DNA of 64,000 bases from Physcomitrium patens (taxonomy: Eukaryota > Streptophyta > Bryopsida > Funariales > Funariaceae). The stretch lies in contig NC_037261.1 of NCBI RefSeq assembly GCF_000002425.4, positions 1,224,659-1,288,658 on the forward strand, in the 5' to 3' direction. The notes under the pieces are model-generated. The model worked only from the letters and a program-made list of their open reading frames with translations, searched no databases and was not told where the DNA came from. Position 1 is the stretch's first letter, and each line of letters begins with the position of its first letter. The translations under genes and the position numbers were made by a program. Shown here piece after piece: positions 39,600 to 52,362 of this stretch.

Positions 39600-40314
39600 A
39601 CAACTTTCTTAATCTTTCTAAATTTTTTAAAAATCTATTGAAATATTTTGAGAACCTTTTTTGAATCTTTTAAAATATTTTTAAAATATTTTAAAAATCT
39701 TTTAAACCTTCTATAATCTAATAAAATATTTTAAAAATATTTCTAAAATCTTCTTATTAGATGTCCATAATATTACATCTTCTTTCAATTCTAAGTTCTA
39801 TAAAGAATATTTATTTTATATCTACAAAAATTCAAAGATTTAATAGACAATAGTTGCAATATATGGTGTTCATTGATTTCTACTCAAAGAATAGAATGGT
39901 TTATTCAAATAGCAATAATGGCCATTTTCATATGTTTATGGAAGACCTATTCTTTGGACTTAGTTAACATTAAGGCCTTCAAAACATCTATGAAAAGTGA
40001 CTCTAGCTCCATCAAGTTCTATTGCATAAACTTGTAATAGAATGATCAAGACTCAAGCATCATCTTAAAGGTTTTCTTATTTGAATTGATTATGGTATAG
40101 ATGTCTTTCCTTTGAGAAGGTCTAGCTTCATCTTAAGGATGAACTTGCAAAGGTTATAAGAATTGGAACATTTGATTTAGTAGCTATCATAAAGAAAGAT
40201 CTAGCTTTGACTCTACTTAAAATTCATGATTTAAAGATTCTCTAAATACTTTCCAATTTGATATATTAGATCAAAATTTAGATATAATAAACTCTAAAGT
40301 TGTTGTAAATAACA
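39600..40314 (-). mobile_element. Tentative 3' LTR of the minus-strand chromovirus
   Basis: Just downstream of the chromodomain, the minus strand reads TGTTATTTACAAC from 40314. The region beyond the gag start reads TGTTTACAAC from 49973, and the next 100 bases align loosely. These may be the starts of the two LTRs. The LTR ends and a target duplication could not be placed; the left limit is a guess. Confidence 0.3.
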
Positions 40315-40429
40315 CCTATTTTTTTGTATATAATATCTAAGAAAAAACTTCATAAAGAAGTCACCTTAAAATAAATTTAGCTTTTTAAAGATAGCTTTAA
40401 TGAATTTCTTGTACTTTTTGTAGCATATT

Positions 40430-43400
40430 AATTAGATTTTTTGTTGGTTTTTATCTACTTTCATTGATATCATGGCCATATCAATGAATAAAGTACTCCA
40501 ACTTGCCTCTTCTTTGCTAAGAATGAAGGATTTTTTCTACCTCATATTCCACATGATTATCTATTTCAATACAAGGTAGTAATGGTTGTATTCTCTTTAG
40601 AATAATTCATTATATATAAGCTTCTAAGAGAGAAGCATGAAAGACTAGATATATTTTTATGGATGTAAGTAGTTCTAACCAATAAGCCATTGAATTGATT
40701 TGCTTTTGAATATAAAATTATCCTAGTCTTTGGTAGTCCAACTTATTGCAAAGCCAATTGGTTTTGATATTTTGTTGAAGAAACTATATTTTATCTCCAA
40801 TTTGAAAAGCATAGATTTTTTTTAAAAATTTATTTGAAGATACTTTGTAAGAATCTTATGCTACTTATAAATAAATTTTTAAATATAATAATTTTTTTAC
40901 AAGATCTTCAACTATTAAGTTTTGATTCTTTAATGTATTTAACAAATTAAGCTTTGAATAATAACCATAATTAATATAAAATGGCATTTGCTAAGTTGAG
41001 CATGAAAAATATTATTATAAGTAAATTCTATTAAAGATAAATATGAGATTCAATTATATTGTTGATAATTGATGGTACATTATAAATATTATTTCAAAAT
41101 TTAATTGAATTATTTTTTTTGATCATTGGTTTGAAGATGAAAGACAAAAAAAAGTTTGATATCCACCTTTAATATCTCAAATAGGGATTTCTAAAACTTT
41201 GATATTAACTAAGATCTTTGGTAAAAAATGATATCATCAAGTAGGCTATGATATTAATATATATTAAAAAAGAGCCTTGCTATTTCTTCTCTAAAAATTA
41301 CCTTTTTGCATAGAACAAAATGTGCCATCTTTACAAGTCAATTTATAACAGTATAAATAGCATGAAATATAGTTGATGGTAGCAGAACAATGATGAAGTC
41401 TATTGATATTAAAGGCCATGGTTGCTTTGGAATTAGTAGTGGTTGTAAAAGTCTATAAAGACAATATTAAAAATTCTTAGATCTTGAACAGATATCATAA
41501 GAGAAGACAAAGTCCTTCATGACCTTTCATATTTGAGGCTATTAAAAATCTTGAGAAATAAGCTCTAATATTTTGTTAGAATAAAAATGTCATGCAATTG
41601 AAAAATCATGACAAGATTGGAGAACATGAAATCACATGAGTTCTTTTGGAATATGTAAAAAATCTTCAAAATATAAAAGATCTTCTTCAAACTTGAACTT
41701 ATCATTATCAAGGCACTACTTAATATTAAAAATTAATGAATTCTTAGGTGATGCTACATAGGTTTATTCAAAAAAACTTAAATTAATAGGTATAATCATA
41801 AAAATAGCATAAAAATAAAATTATTTTGATTTGAAGAGAATTACATATTGCTAATTAAATGCTACTTCTTTGGCCTTTAAAACAAGATATGATTTCTTTG
41901 ATAAAACATTTGATAGTCCTTGTTTCTTTCTTAATCAATATGTAATTATAAAATCAAAATAAAATAATGACATATTTTAATAAGCTTGGCAACGATTCAA
42001 GTCTCAAACTGATATGAAATATTTTAAGTTTTTGTGATTTGTATATATAGTCACATGTTATATAGTACCTTTTAGCAAGTGATGCCATTCTTAGAAAGAA
42101 TTTATAGTTATAAGAAGCTCTTTATTATAAATCTTAAAATTGATCTCTATAATTGAAAACTTTTTAAAATAAAATATGATTAAATAGAGTTTTTGAACCT
42201 TTTTTTTATTTGTGATAGTATAGCTTCAAATACAAAGTTGGAAGTATTAGTCTCTAAATAGAAATCTTTTATGAAATCTAAATGCATTAAGATTGGAATT
42301 GTAGTAAAAGTTACATTTAAATCTTGAAAAGTCTTTTGTGCTTGAGATCCCCATTCTAATTTGACTTAAGATGTCAATCAAGTAAAAAGAGTAATAATTT
42401 AGAAATAATTCTTGATAAGTATCTGATAGAAATTAGAAAATCTAAGAAAATATTGTATATTTTTTTTATTATTTTTGGAATTACTCATTCTATTACAGCT
42501 TGAATTTTCTTCAAGGCCATCAATAGACCTCATTAGATATAATATATCTAAAAAATTCTATTTTTTATTGATGGAATATATATTTTTTTAATTTGATATA
42601 TAATCCTATGTCTAATTTTTTTTATAATACTAATTTCATATGTTTTTTTATGTTTTTCAAAAGTCTTGATAAAAATTAACATATCATGAAGATAATAAAC
42701 AAAAAACTTATTTAAGAATTCTTGAAAAATATTATTCATCAAATGCTAAAATATAGTTGGAACATTTGTCAATCCAAAAGGCATGACATTATATTCAAAA
42801 TGTCTATACCTTGTAAAAAATGATGTCTTCTATTTATTTTTTTTAATTTACATGAAATTGTATGTTTTATGGAGATCTATTTTGGTGTAAATCTTTGCTT
42901 AACAGAGTTGCTCTAAAAGCCTTAATATCAAAGGTAATAGGTAACTATTTTTTATTATTATTTTATTGAGGCTCCAATAATCAATGCATATTTGTAAAGA
43001 TCTATCTTTTTTCTTCACAAAAAATATAAGTGCACCTACTTGAGATTTGAAAATTTGAATAAACTTTTTTGTAAGATTTTTGTTAATATAATATTTTAAT
43101 GCTAAAAGCTCATTTTATAATAGGTTGTAGATTGAGCCAAATATAGTTGATCCTTTTCTTGAAGATTCATGGTGCAATCATATGATTGATGCTCCAACAA
43201 TTTGTTAGTATTTTTTTATTTTGAAGACATCTTGAAATTTCTTATATTCTTTTAAAATAGCTACTATAAAGCTTATTTCTTCACAAGTAGAGATTAGATA
43301 AATGAAAAATGGTATTACCTCCTTAGTAGTCTTCATAAAAGCTATTGCTTTAAAAAATAAAGACTTTGTAGTTAATGACTTTTTGATAGGTTTTTTCCAA

Positions 43401-44149
43401 AAGAATTCTATAGAAAATTCAAAGTTATGAAACCTCTAATATATAGATAAATTATATCTTTTCAACCACAAAATTAATAAAATAAAAGAATTAGATGAAT
43501 TTTTAATAATATTATTTTGCTATTATAGCCCTCAAATGATATTTTTAGTGGTATGATCTTATGAGTAACATTATTTAAAGATAAAGATAAATCATCTATT
43601 ACTTCTACAAATAGGTTTTGACTTTTATATTAAAAAAATTTATAGAAGTAATAGATGATTTATCTTTTTATTTTTTTTAAAGGATTGCACTTGTAGTCTT
43701 GATTGTATGTTGTTTCTTTAGATAGTTCTAAAATTTATAGCATCCTTCACCACAATATAAGTATAGGCCTTGTTCAAATTGAAACTTCTTTTCTTTTGCT
43801 ATAAGAGGTTTGAATCCTACTATATCAATTTTCATATCTTCAACTTTGGAATTTGGAAGCAATATATTTGTTGAAGTAGCAAAGTACAAATTTTTTAGTA
43901 TATTGTTTTGTCAAAGTCTACAAGTATTGATATTGAGAGCATTGAAATAATCAATTATTATGCTTTGCAACTTAGGTAATGGCTTCATTGAATATTTAAA
44001 GAAAAATTAATGATAATAATAGGTCTTTCACATTATCTCTTCGTACTCAATAGAATAGGCATATAAAATCTTGTTCATCTCAATTAATGTCACAAGCTAA
44101 TTACCTAAAATCAAATGCATAAATTGACGGAGAGCATAATTCTTGACAT
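40430..44149 (-). pseudogene. Ty3/gypsy chromovirus: gag C-part, protease, RT, RNase H, integrase, chromodomain (decayed)
   Basis: Read right to left on the minus strand. The rest of gag (to about 43690) ends in a damaged zinc knuckle (LYCGEGCYKF, about 43700-43760). Protease follows. RT lies at about 43070-42450: KIDLHKTYNF, VMPFGLTNVPTIF, and YLHDMLIF where YLDDILIF is usual, so a catalytic aspartate is changed to histidine. RNase H follows at about 42360-42100 (ILMHLDFIKDFYLETNTSNF). Integrase core lies at about 41470-41260 (SIDFII.LPPSTIFHAIYTV.N, LVKMAHFVLCKK). At the C-terminus (about 40545-40435) there is a chromodomain, VEYEVEKILHS..RRGKLEYFIHWYG. Stops such as TAG, TAA and TGA interrupt every part. 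The chromodomain proves a chromovirus; a Tcn1/sushi-like lineage is my guess from the RT and integrase wording. Its gag is split by the element at 44150-48806. Confidence 0.88.
43583..43667. repeat. Perfect 25-bp inverted repeat, 35-nt loop
   Basis: Arm 43583-43607 is the exact reverse complement of 43643-43667 (core ATCATCTATTACTTC). It lies inside the decayed gag/protease region of the chromovirus. Perfection in such mutated DNA suggests a recent origin, for example a template-switch duplication. Confidence 0.85.
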
Positions 44150-45410
44150 TATTGTATTATATGATGTTTTGTTTGAAAATGCATTAGTTACTTGGTTGTA
44201 GAAGATAAATTTATATTTTATAATTATCCAAGAAACCTTATTAGGTTTTATTCATATAAAAAAAATAAAATTTGAATTTTAATTTAACAGTACTTAAATT
44301 TAATATAAATTACTCAAAAAAACTCTTCTTAATACCTTCAATTATACACAAACTCCAATTGCCTTATTACATTTATAATTATGCAATTTCAATTTTTTAT
44401 TAGAAATCTTAATTATAATTAGTAAGCTTTAATAAGCTATAACTCCTAATTTGTTTGTCTAATTGGTGCAAAACTTTGCATACAAATGCTACTATGAGTC
44501 TTTTACATGCTCAAAAAAATTCAGCCCAATCCAACTTATAAATTGTGAGAAAACGTCCACAAAACCACACTAATATCACTTGGCTGTCCATTTAAAAGTT
44601 ATTGCAGATGTTTCAATAGCAATTTCTCCTTCTCTAACTATTAATTTTAGCTCAAAATTAGTATGTAGCTTGATCTTTAAGTCTTCTAAAACCATGTCAA
44701 ATTTTACCTTGTTCCAACTAATGGATCTTTAAATATCATAGAAAACCTACCCAACTTCAAACTACAAACTTTTAATACCTTCTTGTATCAAAAACCAAAT
44801 ATCTCTTAATTACACCATTAGATTAATATGAAATTTTATGCACATTCAGTACACTTAATCAACCAAGTATCATCAAATTTTAAACTATAGATATAATATC
44901 AATTACAAAATCATTCCAAATTTTATAAAAATAAGTCTTACGGCTTTAAAATGAGCTTGAAGCTAACTCTCCAATTTCAATTGTTGATCTCCAAATATCC
45001 TCTTACTTTATCCTAGATAGTTCTTTTGATGACTAGAGGTCTAATTTTAATCCTATTTTACAAATAATCAACTTCTAAATATTAATCCAACCTATCCTAG
45101 GGATTTTTTAGCTCGACCTTATCCTCAACTTAATCTTAGTATCACTCATATTAATTATTAACCTCTTCTATCTTATTTTTATCAATTTATGGCCTTGCTA
45201 AGGTAATAAAAGAATTTCTACAACCTACAAGGTAAAATTACAAATCAATCTTTAATCTATTAGCTATTAAGATAAGAAAATAAAATAAGAGGCTTTTATA
45301 AAAGCCATGTATAAATATCTTGAATTATTATTGAATCAAGAAGATTAAATATTAATAAAAAAATTATTTTTGATTATATTTTTATCATATAGTTGTGTTA
45401 TAATACGACA
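44150..45410 (-). mobile_element. 3' LTR of nested gypsy element (family TGTCGTATTA)
   Basis: On the minus strand it starts TGTCGTATTA (45410) and ends near TAATACAATA (44150), i.e. almost inverted 10-base termini. Direct-repeat match to 47940-48806: shared pieces include GGATCTTTAAATATCATA-like, ATCCCTAGGATAGG-type and ATAAGAGGC-type segments over about 800 bp. The inner 3' part (44150-44630) is missing in the other copy but matches the tail of the solo LTRs at 57100-57209, 60900-60966 and 63049-63130. Confidence 0.75.
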
Positions 45411-47940
45411 TCCATCTCTTCTAAACTTGTACATCTTTTGATATGCACAAAATGAACCATATGTCATAATTGGTAATATATTATTTCTTCATTTTTTTTT
45501 TTATAATTTCACTTTATAATAGTACTCTCTAAAAATCTTTGGCAATAGATTTTTTCTAAATTTATCTCAATTTTCCACATAATTTGGATAGATAGTCAAA
45601 AATTATACTATCCTTCTTCCATCCTCACTACAAATTTGTGCATAAATCAAACTATCATTAAGTACCTTTTTTTCGATTTGAATTTCAATAATATATGATT
45701 GCCTCAAAATGAAAAGATAAGATTTTATATCTTAAATAAATATTTTTTACTCTATTACTATATTATCAATTCAAATTTTTATATCTAAGTAAGTACCATA
45801 TAACTCATCTTAAATATTATTAGCTACCCGTATTGTTCATCCATGCTCCATATTAACTACCTTTGCTTCATATAAAGATCCTTAAATATAATATTTATCT
45901 CCAAATCATAATCAATCAAAGCAACAACCGACTCATCTATATTTCCAACATTCATCAATGCCTTTGTAATTGTTCTTGCCTAATGCTTTTGAATATAATG
46001 ACTTAAAATCTCTTTATTTTTATTATTTTAATCATCAAAACATACTCTTTGATTAAAACTCCTCTCCTCACTTCCTGATTGTTTTCAACAATTATCAAAT
46101 TTATTTTCTACATTTATATATATGCGTGCATCAATAGCATGATTCAATCTAGCTTCAGCCTTTAAATGCCACTTCTGCTTAATATTATCAATAATGATAT
46201 TATGAAATTCTTTTTTAGTAATTTTTTTTTTTTTTTAATATAAACTCCACCTTAATATTTAATACATATTCTTCCAGTACTTCTTTTAAAGTTGTTGCTA
46301 CTTTAATGTTAAAGAATAGTTTATAAGCTATTGATTTACTTTTATCTTTTGGTTCTTTTATTTAATTTAATTTTTTTTGACATATTCTTTGCAAATAATT
46401 CTTGTAAAGCCTCTTCATGAGCCTTGTTTCTTCAAATTTTCTTCTTAGAAGAAATTTCCTCCCTTATATTATCAAAATTTCTTCACCTCTTTTCCTCTAT
46501 CAAGGCTTCATGTTGGCTCTCAGCAATATATGCATGAATTAAAATATCTTCAATAAGATCTTTCTAATTTGTTGTACCATATATTGTAGGTATAATTCTC
46601 AATATTTCCTCTTGAGGTGTTTTTTCTTTTTTGTATCATAGAAATGGCAAAAGTCCAAAATCTACTTGTTTCTATACTTCCATCAAAGTCATCATCTATT
46701 CTAGTACCATATCTTATAACTTCTATTGGTGCAACTTCATGAGCAGCCAAATAATCCTTAAACAATACTTTCATACCTTTTTTATTAAAATTTGTTTGAA
46801 GAAGATTACTAGTATCCTTTAATACCACCTTTCTATCTTTCTTAGAATATAATACCTTATTGCACCATTTCATTGAATTTAATACAATCTTTTTGAGAAT
46901 GATAATCATCATCACACCAAATACATCTTTGTACATATCTTTGTTTAGAAGTAGCTTTTAAACTTATTGTAGAAGTCTTTTCTTCAAGTCTTACAAATTT
47001 GATTTGTAGATCTTACATCCTATCTATAATCTTTTCAAGTTCCATGTCTTCTTTCTTTACTATAGTCATTGGAGGTTGGATAATAGGTACTATTAATTAT
47101 AAAGTAGGTACCTGAATTTTAGATACTTGTCTAATTTTTTGAATTTCAATCCTATCTTTTCTTCTTTCTTTCTCTGCAAATAATCCTACAACATCTTTAA
47201 CTTCTTTCCATTTTATTTTCAATATTTCATCTTCTTCCTTATCTTTAAGAAGAATTTTCAACTTCTTTTATGATTTTTCATCAGCTGCTTACAGAAATAA
47301 TTCAACCTTGTTTGATTCTATAGTTAATTTTTCTATCTTTGATAATCAAGAATATTACCTTTCAAACTTCTTCAAAAGCTCTGTAGCTTGTAAATTCTTA
47401 TTGAATTGCTCAACCTATTTCAAAAATGATTTTTTGGTAATTTAATTAATATCTTCTAAAAAAAATATTATCTTTTAATTCATATAAAAATATATTTCAT
47501 GAATCCTCAAAATTCTCTAATGTTGATTTAATATATATATATTTTTTATCTTTGATATTGTAATAAGTCCAAATAATTCAATTATCTTTTTTTAAAAAAC
47601 TTGATTTATTTCTATTTTTCATATATAATATTTCAAGTACTTTAAAATATCTCTTCCATCAAATTAGTCAATTTTGTTAATTACTACTTACAATGCTTTG
47701 GTTGCCAAAGTCTCTTTCCAATCATTACTTTGTTATTGTTGTATAAATAATGAAAATACTTAAAACATATTTGTATTGTTTGAATCAAAGTATATGCTTT
47801 AAACACTAGTAAAAAATCCACTCTAAACTTCACTTGAAGCTCCATCCAAAGCTCCATTAAAAACTCCAAATTCAACTTCTTCTTTCTTATGCCATCAATT
47901 TTAAACAACCATAAATACAATTAAATACCTTCTATTTCAA
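45411..47940 (-). pseudogene. Internal region of nested gypsy element: gag only, no pol
   Basis: The minus-strand frame 46936-46550 (128 codons) is the C-terminal part of a gypsy gag, with the stretch VVLKDTSNLLQTNFNKKGMK and then RTRIDDDF-like, SRFWTFAISMIQ. The same block appears in the gag of the plus-strand element near 52100-52300. The 47920-47684 frame (78 codons) may be an N-terminal gag fragment. No RT, RNase H or integrase was found in the 2.5 kb between the LTRs, so the copy is either deleted or a non-autonomous gag-only derivative. Confidence 0.65.
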
Positions 47941-48806
47941 ACTTTTACTTTGAATTCACTACTTATGTTGTTTTTGGCTTAATCTTCAACTCTTCCAATA
48001 CTATGTCAAATTTCACCTTGTTTTGATTAGTGGATCTTCAAATATCATAAAAATCCTATCTAATTTCAAAATACAAATTTTTGATACTTTCTTATACAAA
48101 AAACCAAATATCTTTCAATCATCCAATTAAATTAATACAAAATATTATGCATACTTAGCACACCTAATCAATCAAACATTCTTAAATTTTGAATCATAGA
48201 TGTGATATCAATTGTATAAATTAGTTAAGAATGCTAGCCTTAATTATATTGCATAAATTCAAAGTCAATAATAAAAATCCTAACTTTGAACAACAATTGC
48301 AAAGTTATTCCAAATTCTATGAAAATAATACTTATGGCTTTGAAATAAGCTTAAAGCTAATTCACCAATCTCAGTCTTTGATCTCTAAATGCCCCTATAC
48401 TTTACCCTGAGTAGTTGTTTTAATAGCTAGAGGTCTAATTTCAATCCTATTCTACAAACATTCAACCTTTAGGTATCAATCTAACCTATCTTAGGGATTT
48501 TCTAGCCTAATTCTATCCTCAACTTAATCTTAGAATCAACCATATTAATTATTAACTTCTTTTATATTATTTTTTAATCAATTTTTGGTTTTTTTAAGAC
48601 AATAAAAGAGCTTTTATAACCTAAAATATAAAATTACTAATCAACCTTTAATCTACTGGCTATTAAGATAAGAAAATAAACTAAGAGGCTTTTATAAAAT
48701 TCATGTTTAAATGTATTGAATTATTATTAAATCAAGATGATTAAATATTCATTAAAATTTTATTTTTGATTATATTTTCACCAAATAGTTGTATTATAAT
48801 ACGACG
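47940..48806 (-). mobile_element. 5' LTR of nested gypsy element (truncated)
   Basis: Direct repeat of 44630-45410, with one extra segment of about 75 bp near 48205-48290. On the minus strand it starts CGTCGTATTATAATAC at 48806. It lacks the LTR 3' part present in the 44150 copy. The flanking DNA on the right is chromovirus gag, which resumes left of 44150: the nested element sits inside gag. Confidence 0.7.
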
Positions 48807-49300
48807 ATGTAATGAGTGAATCTTTATTGTCATCCATTGGATCTTATCATGTTCTCTAAATGCCTATGCTAATGATTCTAAAAAAGCTTCAAAGTTGCTT
48901 AAGATTGAAGATCTCTTCTCAAATAAAAGAGCAAACCAAGATAAAGCTTGACTTGTAAATAAGGTTCTAACTAAATCAACTTGTGACTCTTTTGTTGGAT
49001 AGAGCTTAGATTATAGAAAAGTTATCAATCAAATTTGGTTAAAAAATCCTCAAAAATTAAATTACATGTTATTAAATATTTTTAAAAGACTAATCTAAGG
49101 CTTCTTATATTGTTGAATAGTTGAGATTTCTTGTTGAGGTATAAGTGCCATTGCCCCTTTAAATGTAGAAGCTTAAGAAGATAATTGCATTATAGATTGA
49201 ATTACTCTACGTCTTGCATCACCATGAAGTTTTACAAAAAATCCTTCAATTTCAATAATTTCATAAGATAAAGTATTCAGCATGTTCATAATGGCATCTA
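48807..49300 (-). pseudogene. Chromovirus gag, N-terminal part
   Basis: Translates on the minus strand as gag capsid sequence: LHGDARRRVIQSIMQ (about 49240), then VDLVRTLFTSQALSWFALLF and LSNFEAFLESL..AFREHDK up to the break at 48806. It continues at 44149 (ALRQFMHLI...LVTLIEMNK). Together the halves form one gypsy gag interrupted by a 4.66-kb insertion. Several stops are present. Confidence 0.8.
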
Positions 49301-50122
49301 TGAAATGGAACTAAAATCTCTCTAAAATATAAAACCCTTCCAATCTACAGCAATATAAATTCCATCATAACATAGGATAGAATAGATTAAAATAAAACTA
49401 AACAAAATTAAACAAAATTAAACAAAACTAAACAAAATAGAACAATGAAAGATAAAATAGAATAAAATAAAATAGAATAGAATAAAATAAAAAAATATGA
49501 ACCAAACTTAATTAAGAAAAAGGGACTAAGCCATATTTGATCAAATGTCCAAATGGCCTTAACTAGTCTTATTTATATTTTGTACAACCATCTTAGAAAT
49601 TTTTAGAATATTCTTAATGGTAAATTCTATTAAAATAATTACTATTTTTAGAAGGTTCTAGAGGTGGACTACATCTAAATAATTACCTTAAGTCCTTTTA
49701 GAATGTTCTATGGTGGATCCTATATGGACCACCAACTTAATTCTAATTTTAAAAACTTCTCAAAAATAGCTCCAACTACCTATTTCTATGTGTCAACAAT
49801 ACATATGCCACTTTACAATCAATCTTCCTCCACTAATACAAAACATCTTCATTTTGCTCTCGATGGTATTTCTAAATTGTCTTTTGATAATAAATGAGGT
49901 CCTCTGCAGATTTCCATGTTATATTGTAGATAGAATAATTTTTTTAGATGACTTTGTATTGAAGTTGTAAACACCCATTGCTATAGTAAAGATAATAGTG
50001 TTGTGATGTACTTAATTTAAGTATATGAAAGTTATTTGGAGGATAATTAATTTTATTGGTAAGAGAAGAAGAATATAATAATAATATATTTACAAACTTG
50101 AATGGGATTTAGAATAAAAGAT
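49301..50122. other. AT-rich flank; possible 5' LTR of the chromovirus
   Basis: A run of AAACAAAATTA/AATAGAATAAA units lies at about 49395-49490. 49510-49973 is less repetitive and could be the chromovirus 5' LTR (minus strand start TGTTTACAAC at 49973). The open frames at 49703-49970 are not gene-like. Confidence 0.3.
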
Positions 50123-50994
50123 TGTTGGCTTGAATGGATTATTCAAGCTTGAGGGTATTATCTTTTAGGATAGATACCCAACTATATAGTGGTTCAAGAT
50201 AGCTATTGGAAGAAGGTTAGGGCAGAAGTTTTAGAATCAAATAATATTTTTTTTTGTTACTAGAGTTTTTGGAAGAAGAGATTTAATTCTAGTTCAAAGT
50301 ATTCTATGCTGCTTTTTGTATTTTTTTTTATCTTTTTGTATTCATATTTGAAAGAAGCTAGATTTAATTGTGAACTTTTCAACAAGCTATAGTATGCCAG
50401 AAATAGAGCTATGAAGAAAGAGATCTAAGCAAATTTAAGGGAAGGAGATTGCTCAAGTTTTTAAAATTTGAGATTTAATAATAATTTAGATTTTTCTATA
50501 CCACTTTTTACATTTTTATTCTTTTGTATTGATATTTATAAAATAGTTAGATCTGGTGGTGAACTTTCCAACAAGTCATAGCATACAAGAAATGGAGTTA
50601 TGAGGTGGGAGATCTAAGCAAATTTGTGGAAAAGAAGCTGCTGGAATTTTAGAATAATAAATTTTAAGACTAATTTGGAGTTTTCTATGCCATTTATTGG
50701 ATTTATTTTATTTTATTTTATTTTATTTTTTAAATTCTCAATGAGATAAATTTTACTTAAATTGAATTAGTAATAAGCAAGTTATAGATATTTTAGTGAA
50801 AGAGAATTTGAATTTGAAATTAGAATTAAAAACTGAATACATCTTAATGTAAGAAAGAAATTAATCTATAAATTGTACCTAGCATTTAGGCTGCCTTTTA
50901 TTTTTGATTTCACTTGAGACAAAATTGTGCCTTTTTGTAACCTACTTGTGATTAAGGACCTCATGTTCTCCTCAGAAGACTTGCCCTCTTGACA
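50123..50994 (+). mobile_element. 5' LTR of plus-strand gypsy element
   Basis: Starts TGTTGG and ends TTGACA; 872 bp. Aligns along its length with 57779-58615: both have GAGG.TATTATCTTTTA.GATAGATA, then TATGCCATTTATTGGATTT, GAATTAGTAATAA-type and GACCTCATGTT.TC segments. TGGTACTTCTATT follows at about 51001, which could be a degraded primer-binding site (the first five bases fit initiator tRNA-Met). No matching target duplication is seen (left AAGAT, right ATGGT). Confidence 0.75.
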
Positions 50995-51289
50995 TAAATT
51001 TGGTACTTCTATTAAAAATATTTTTAAGGCAATTGAAACTAAAAATAGAGAATAATGGAATTATGGAGCTAAGATAGGATCTTGGAACATGAAAAAGAGT
51101 TCAAGAGTTAAAAAGAGAGAAATAAGATATTTTTGATATTTAAAGATGATGGGTGCTTTTAGAAGGGTGATACTATTGGAACTGAGAAGCAAGTGCCAAT
51201 GATTTGCTCTTGGCTTTAAGTATGTTCATGGAGAGATAAGAAAAAATACAATTGAGTGAAAAAAAGTGATTAAAGAATTGCAAGGCATG

Positions 51290-52362
51290 GTCAACAAGAA
51301 TATGAGATTCAATAGAAAGAACATTAATAAGTTTTTTTAGCACTTATTAAAAAAATGGAGGTACACCAAGCTCCGGAGTCTTGATATATTTCTAATTTTG
51401 AATTGGAATGCATATCTAAATTAAAAAGAGAGTGAAGGATTTGCATGGGGATAATTTAGAGGCTTGGAGTAACTTTGAAAGAAAATTAAGAGATAATTTT
51501 TTTGATGAGGATTTGGATAAAGTTATGAAGAGTTTATTTTTGGAATGGATTGAATAATAATCAAGGAGGTCTATAGCTCCCAATGAAGTGCTTAGGGAAT
51601 TTGAGAGAAAATTCTTTTAACTCTCATCCTTAAAGAGACTTTTATTAGGTACAAGGAAGATGAAGTTTTTTTAGCAAGCAGTAAATGAAGCACTAGAAGA
51701 TATGCTTTTTGTCCTCTTAGTTGATAAGTCCACTGAGGAAGGTTTAATTAATAATTGGAAGAGAGTAGATGATGTAGTCCTATTGATAATCAAGCAATGA
51801 TGGATGAAGGTAAGATGATGGACTTTGAAGCATGAAGTTCTACTACTTATGATGCCAATTATTCCATCAAGTCTAATAACATCTATTCTAATCCAAGAGA
51901 CATGTAAGATTCTTTCTAAAAATATCTTTGAGGTTTTGATTAAAAGCATGAGAGAATTAAAATTCGAAATGAATGAGTTGAAGAAGAGCCAAACAATTAC
52001 TTCTTTCCACGCATCAAAGGGATCAAAGAAATTTGTTAAGAATTACATGTATAATAATAGTCTTGAGCATGAAAAAAAAGTTTGCTCCGATTATAATTAG
52101 GACTTCAAAAAAAGGAGTTATTTTCTTTAAAGAAGGTAGAATTGGACTCTTTACTATGGAGCAACCTTTGGAGCTCAATTTTAGAAGAAAAAACATAAAG
52201 AAGCTTAGAGAAGACTTTGTTAGAAGAGCAAGTGGATTGTATATTAGAGAGGCCAAGTTTTATTTCATTGAAGTAAAAATTGGAGGTATGTTGGCTACCT
52301 CAAGGCTATCAAAAGAGGCTTTGATTAGAAATAAAAGAGTTATTAAGAGGACAATAGGTTGA
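51290..52362 (+). pseudogene. Gypsy gag (capsid and C-terminal region), decayed
   Basis: Switching between frames gives capsid-like text: RFNRKNINKFF, SNFERKLRDNFFDEDLDKV, APNEVLREFERKFF, then STEEGLINNWKRVDD (51290-51800). The last part (52033-52362) is open: GVIFFKEGRIGLFTMEQPLE, NFRRKNIKKLREDFV, then SKEALIRNKRVIKR. This C-terminal block is related to the gag of the nested minus-strand element. Multiple frameshifts and stops. Confidence 0.7.
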
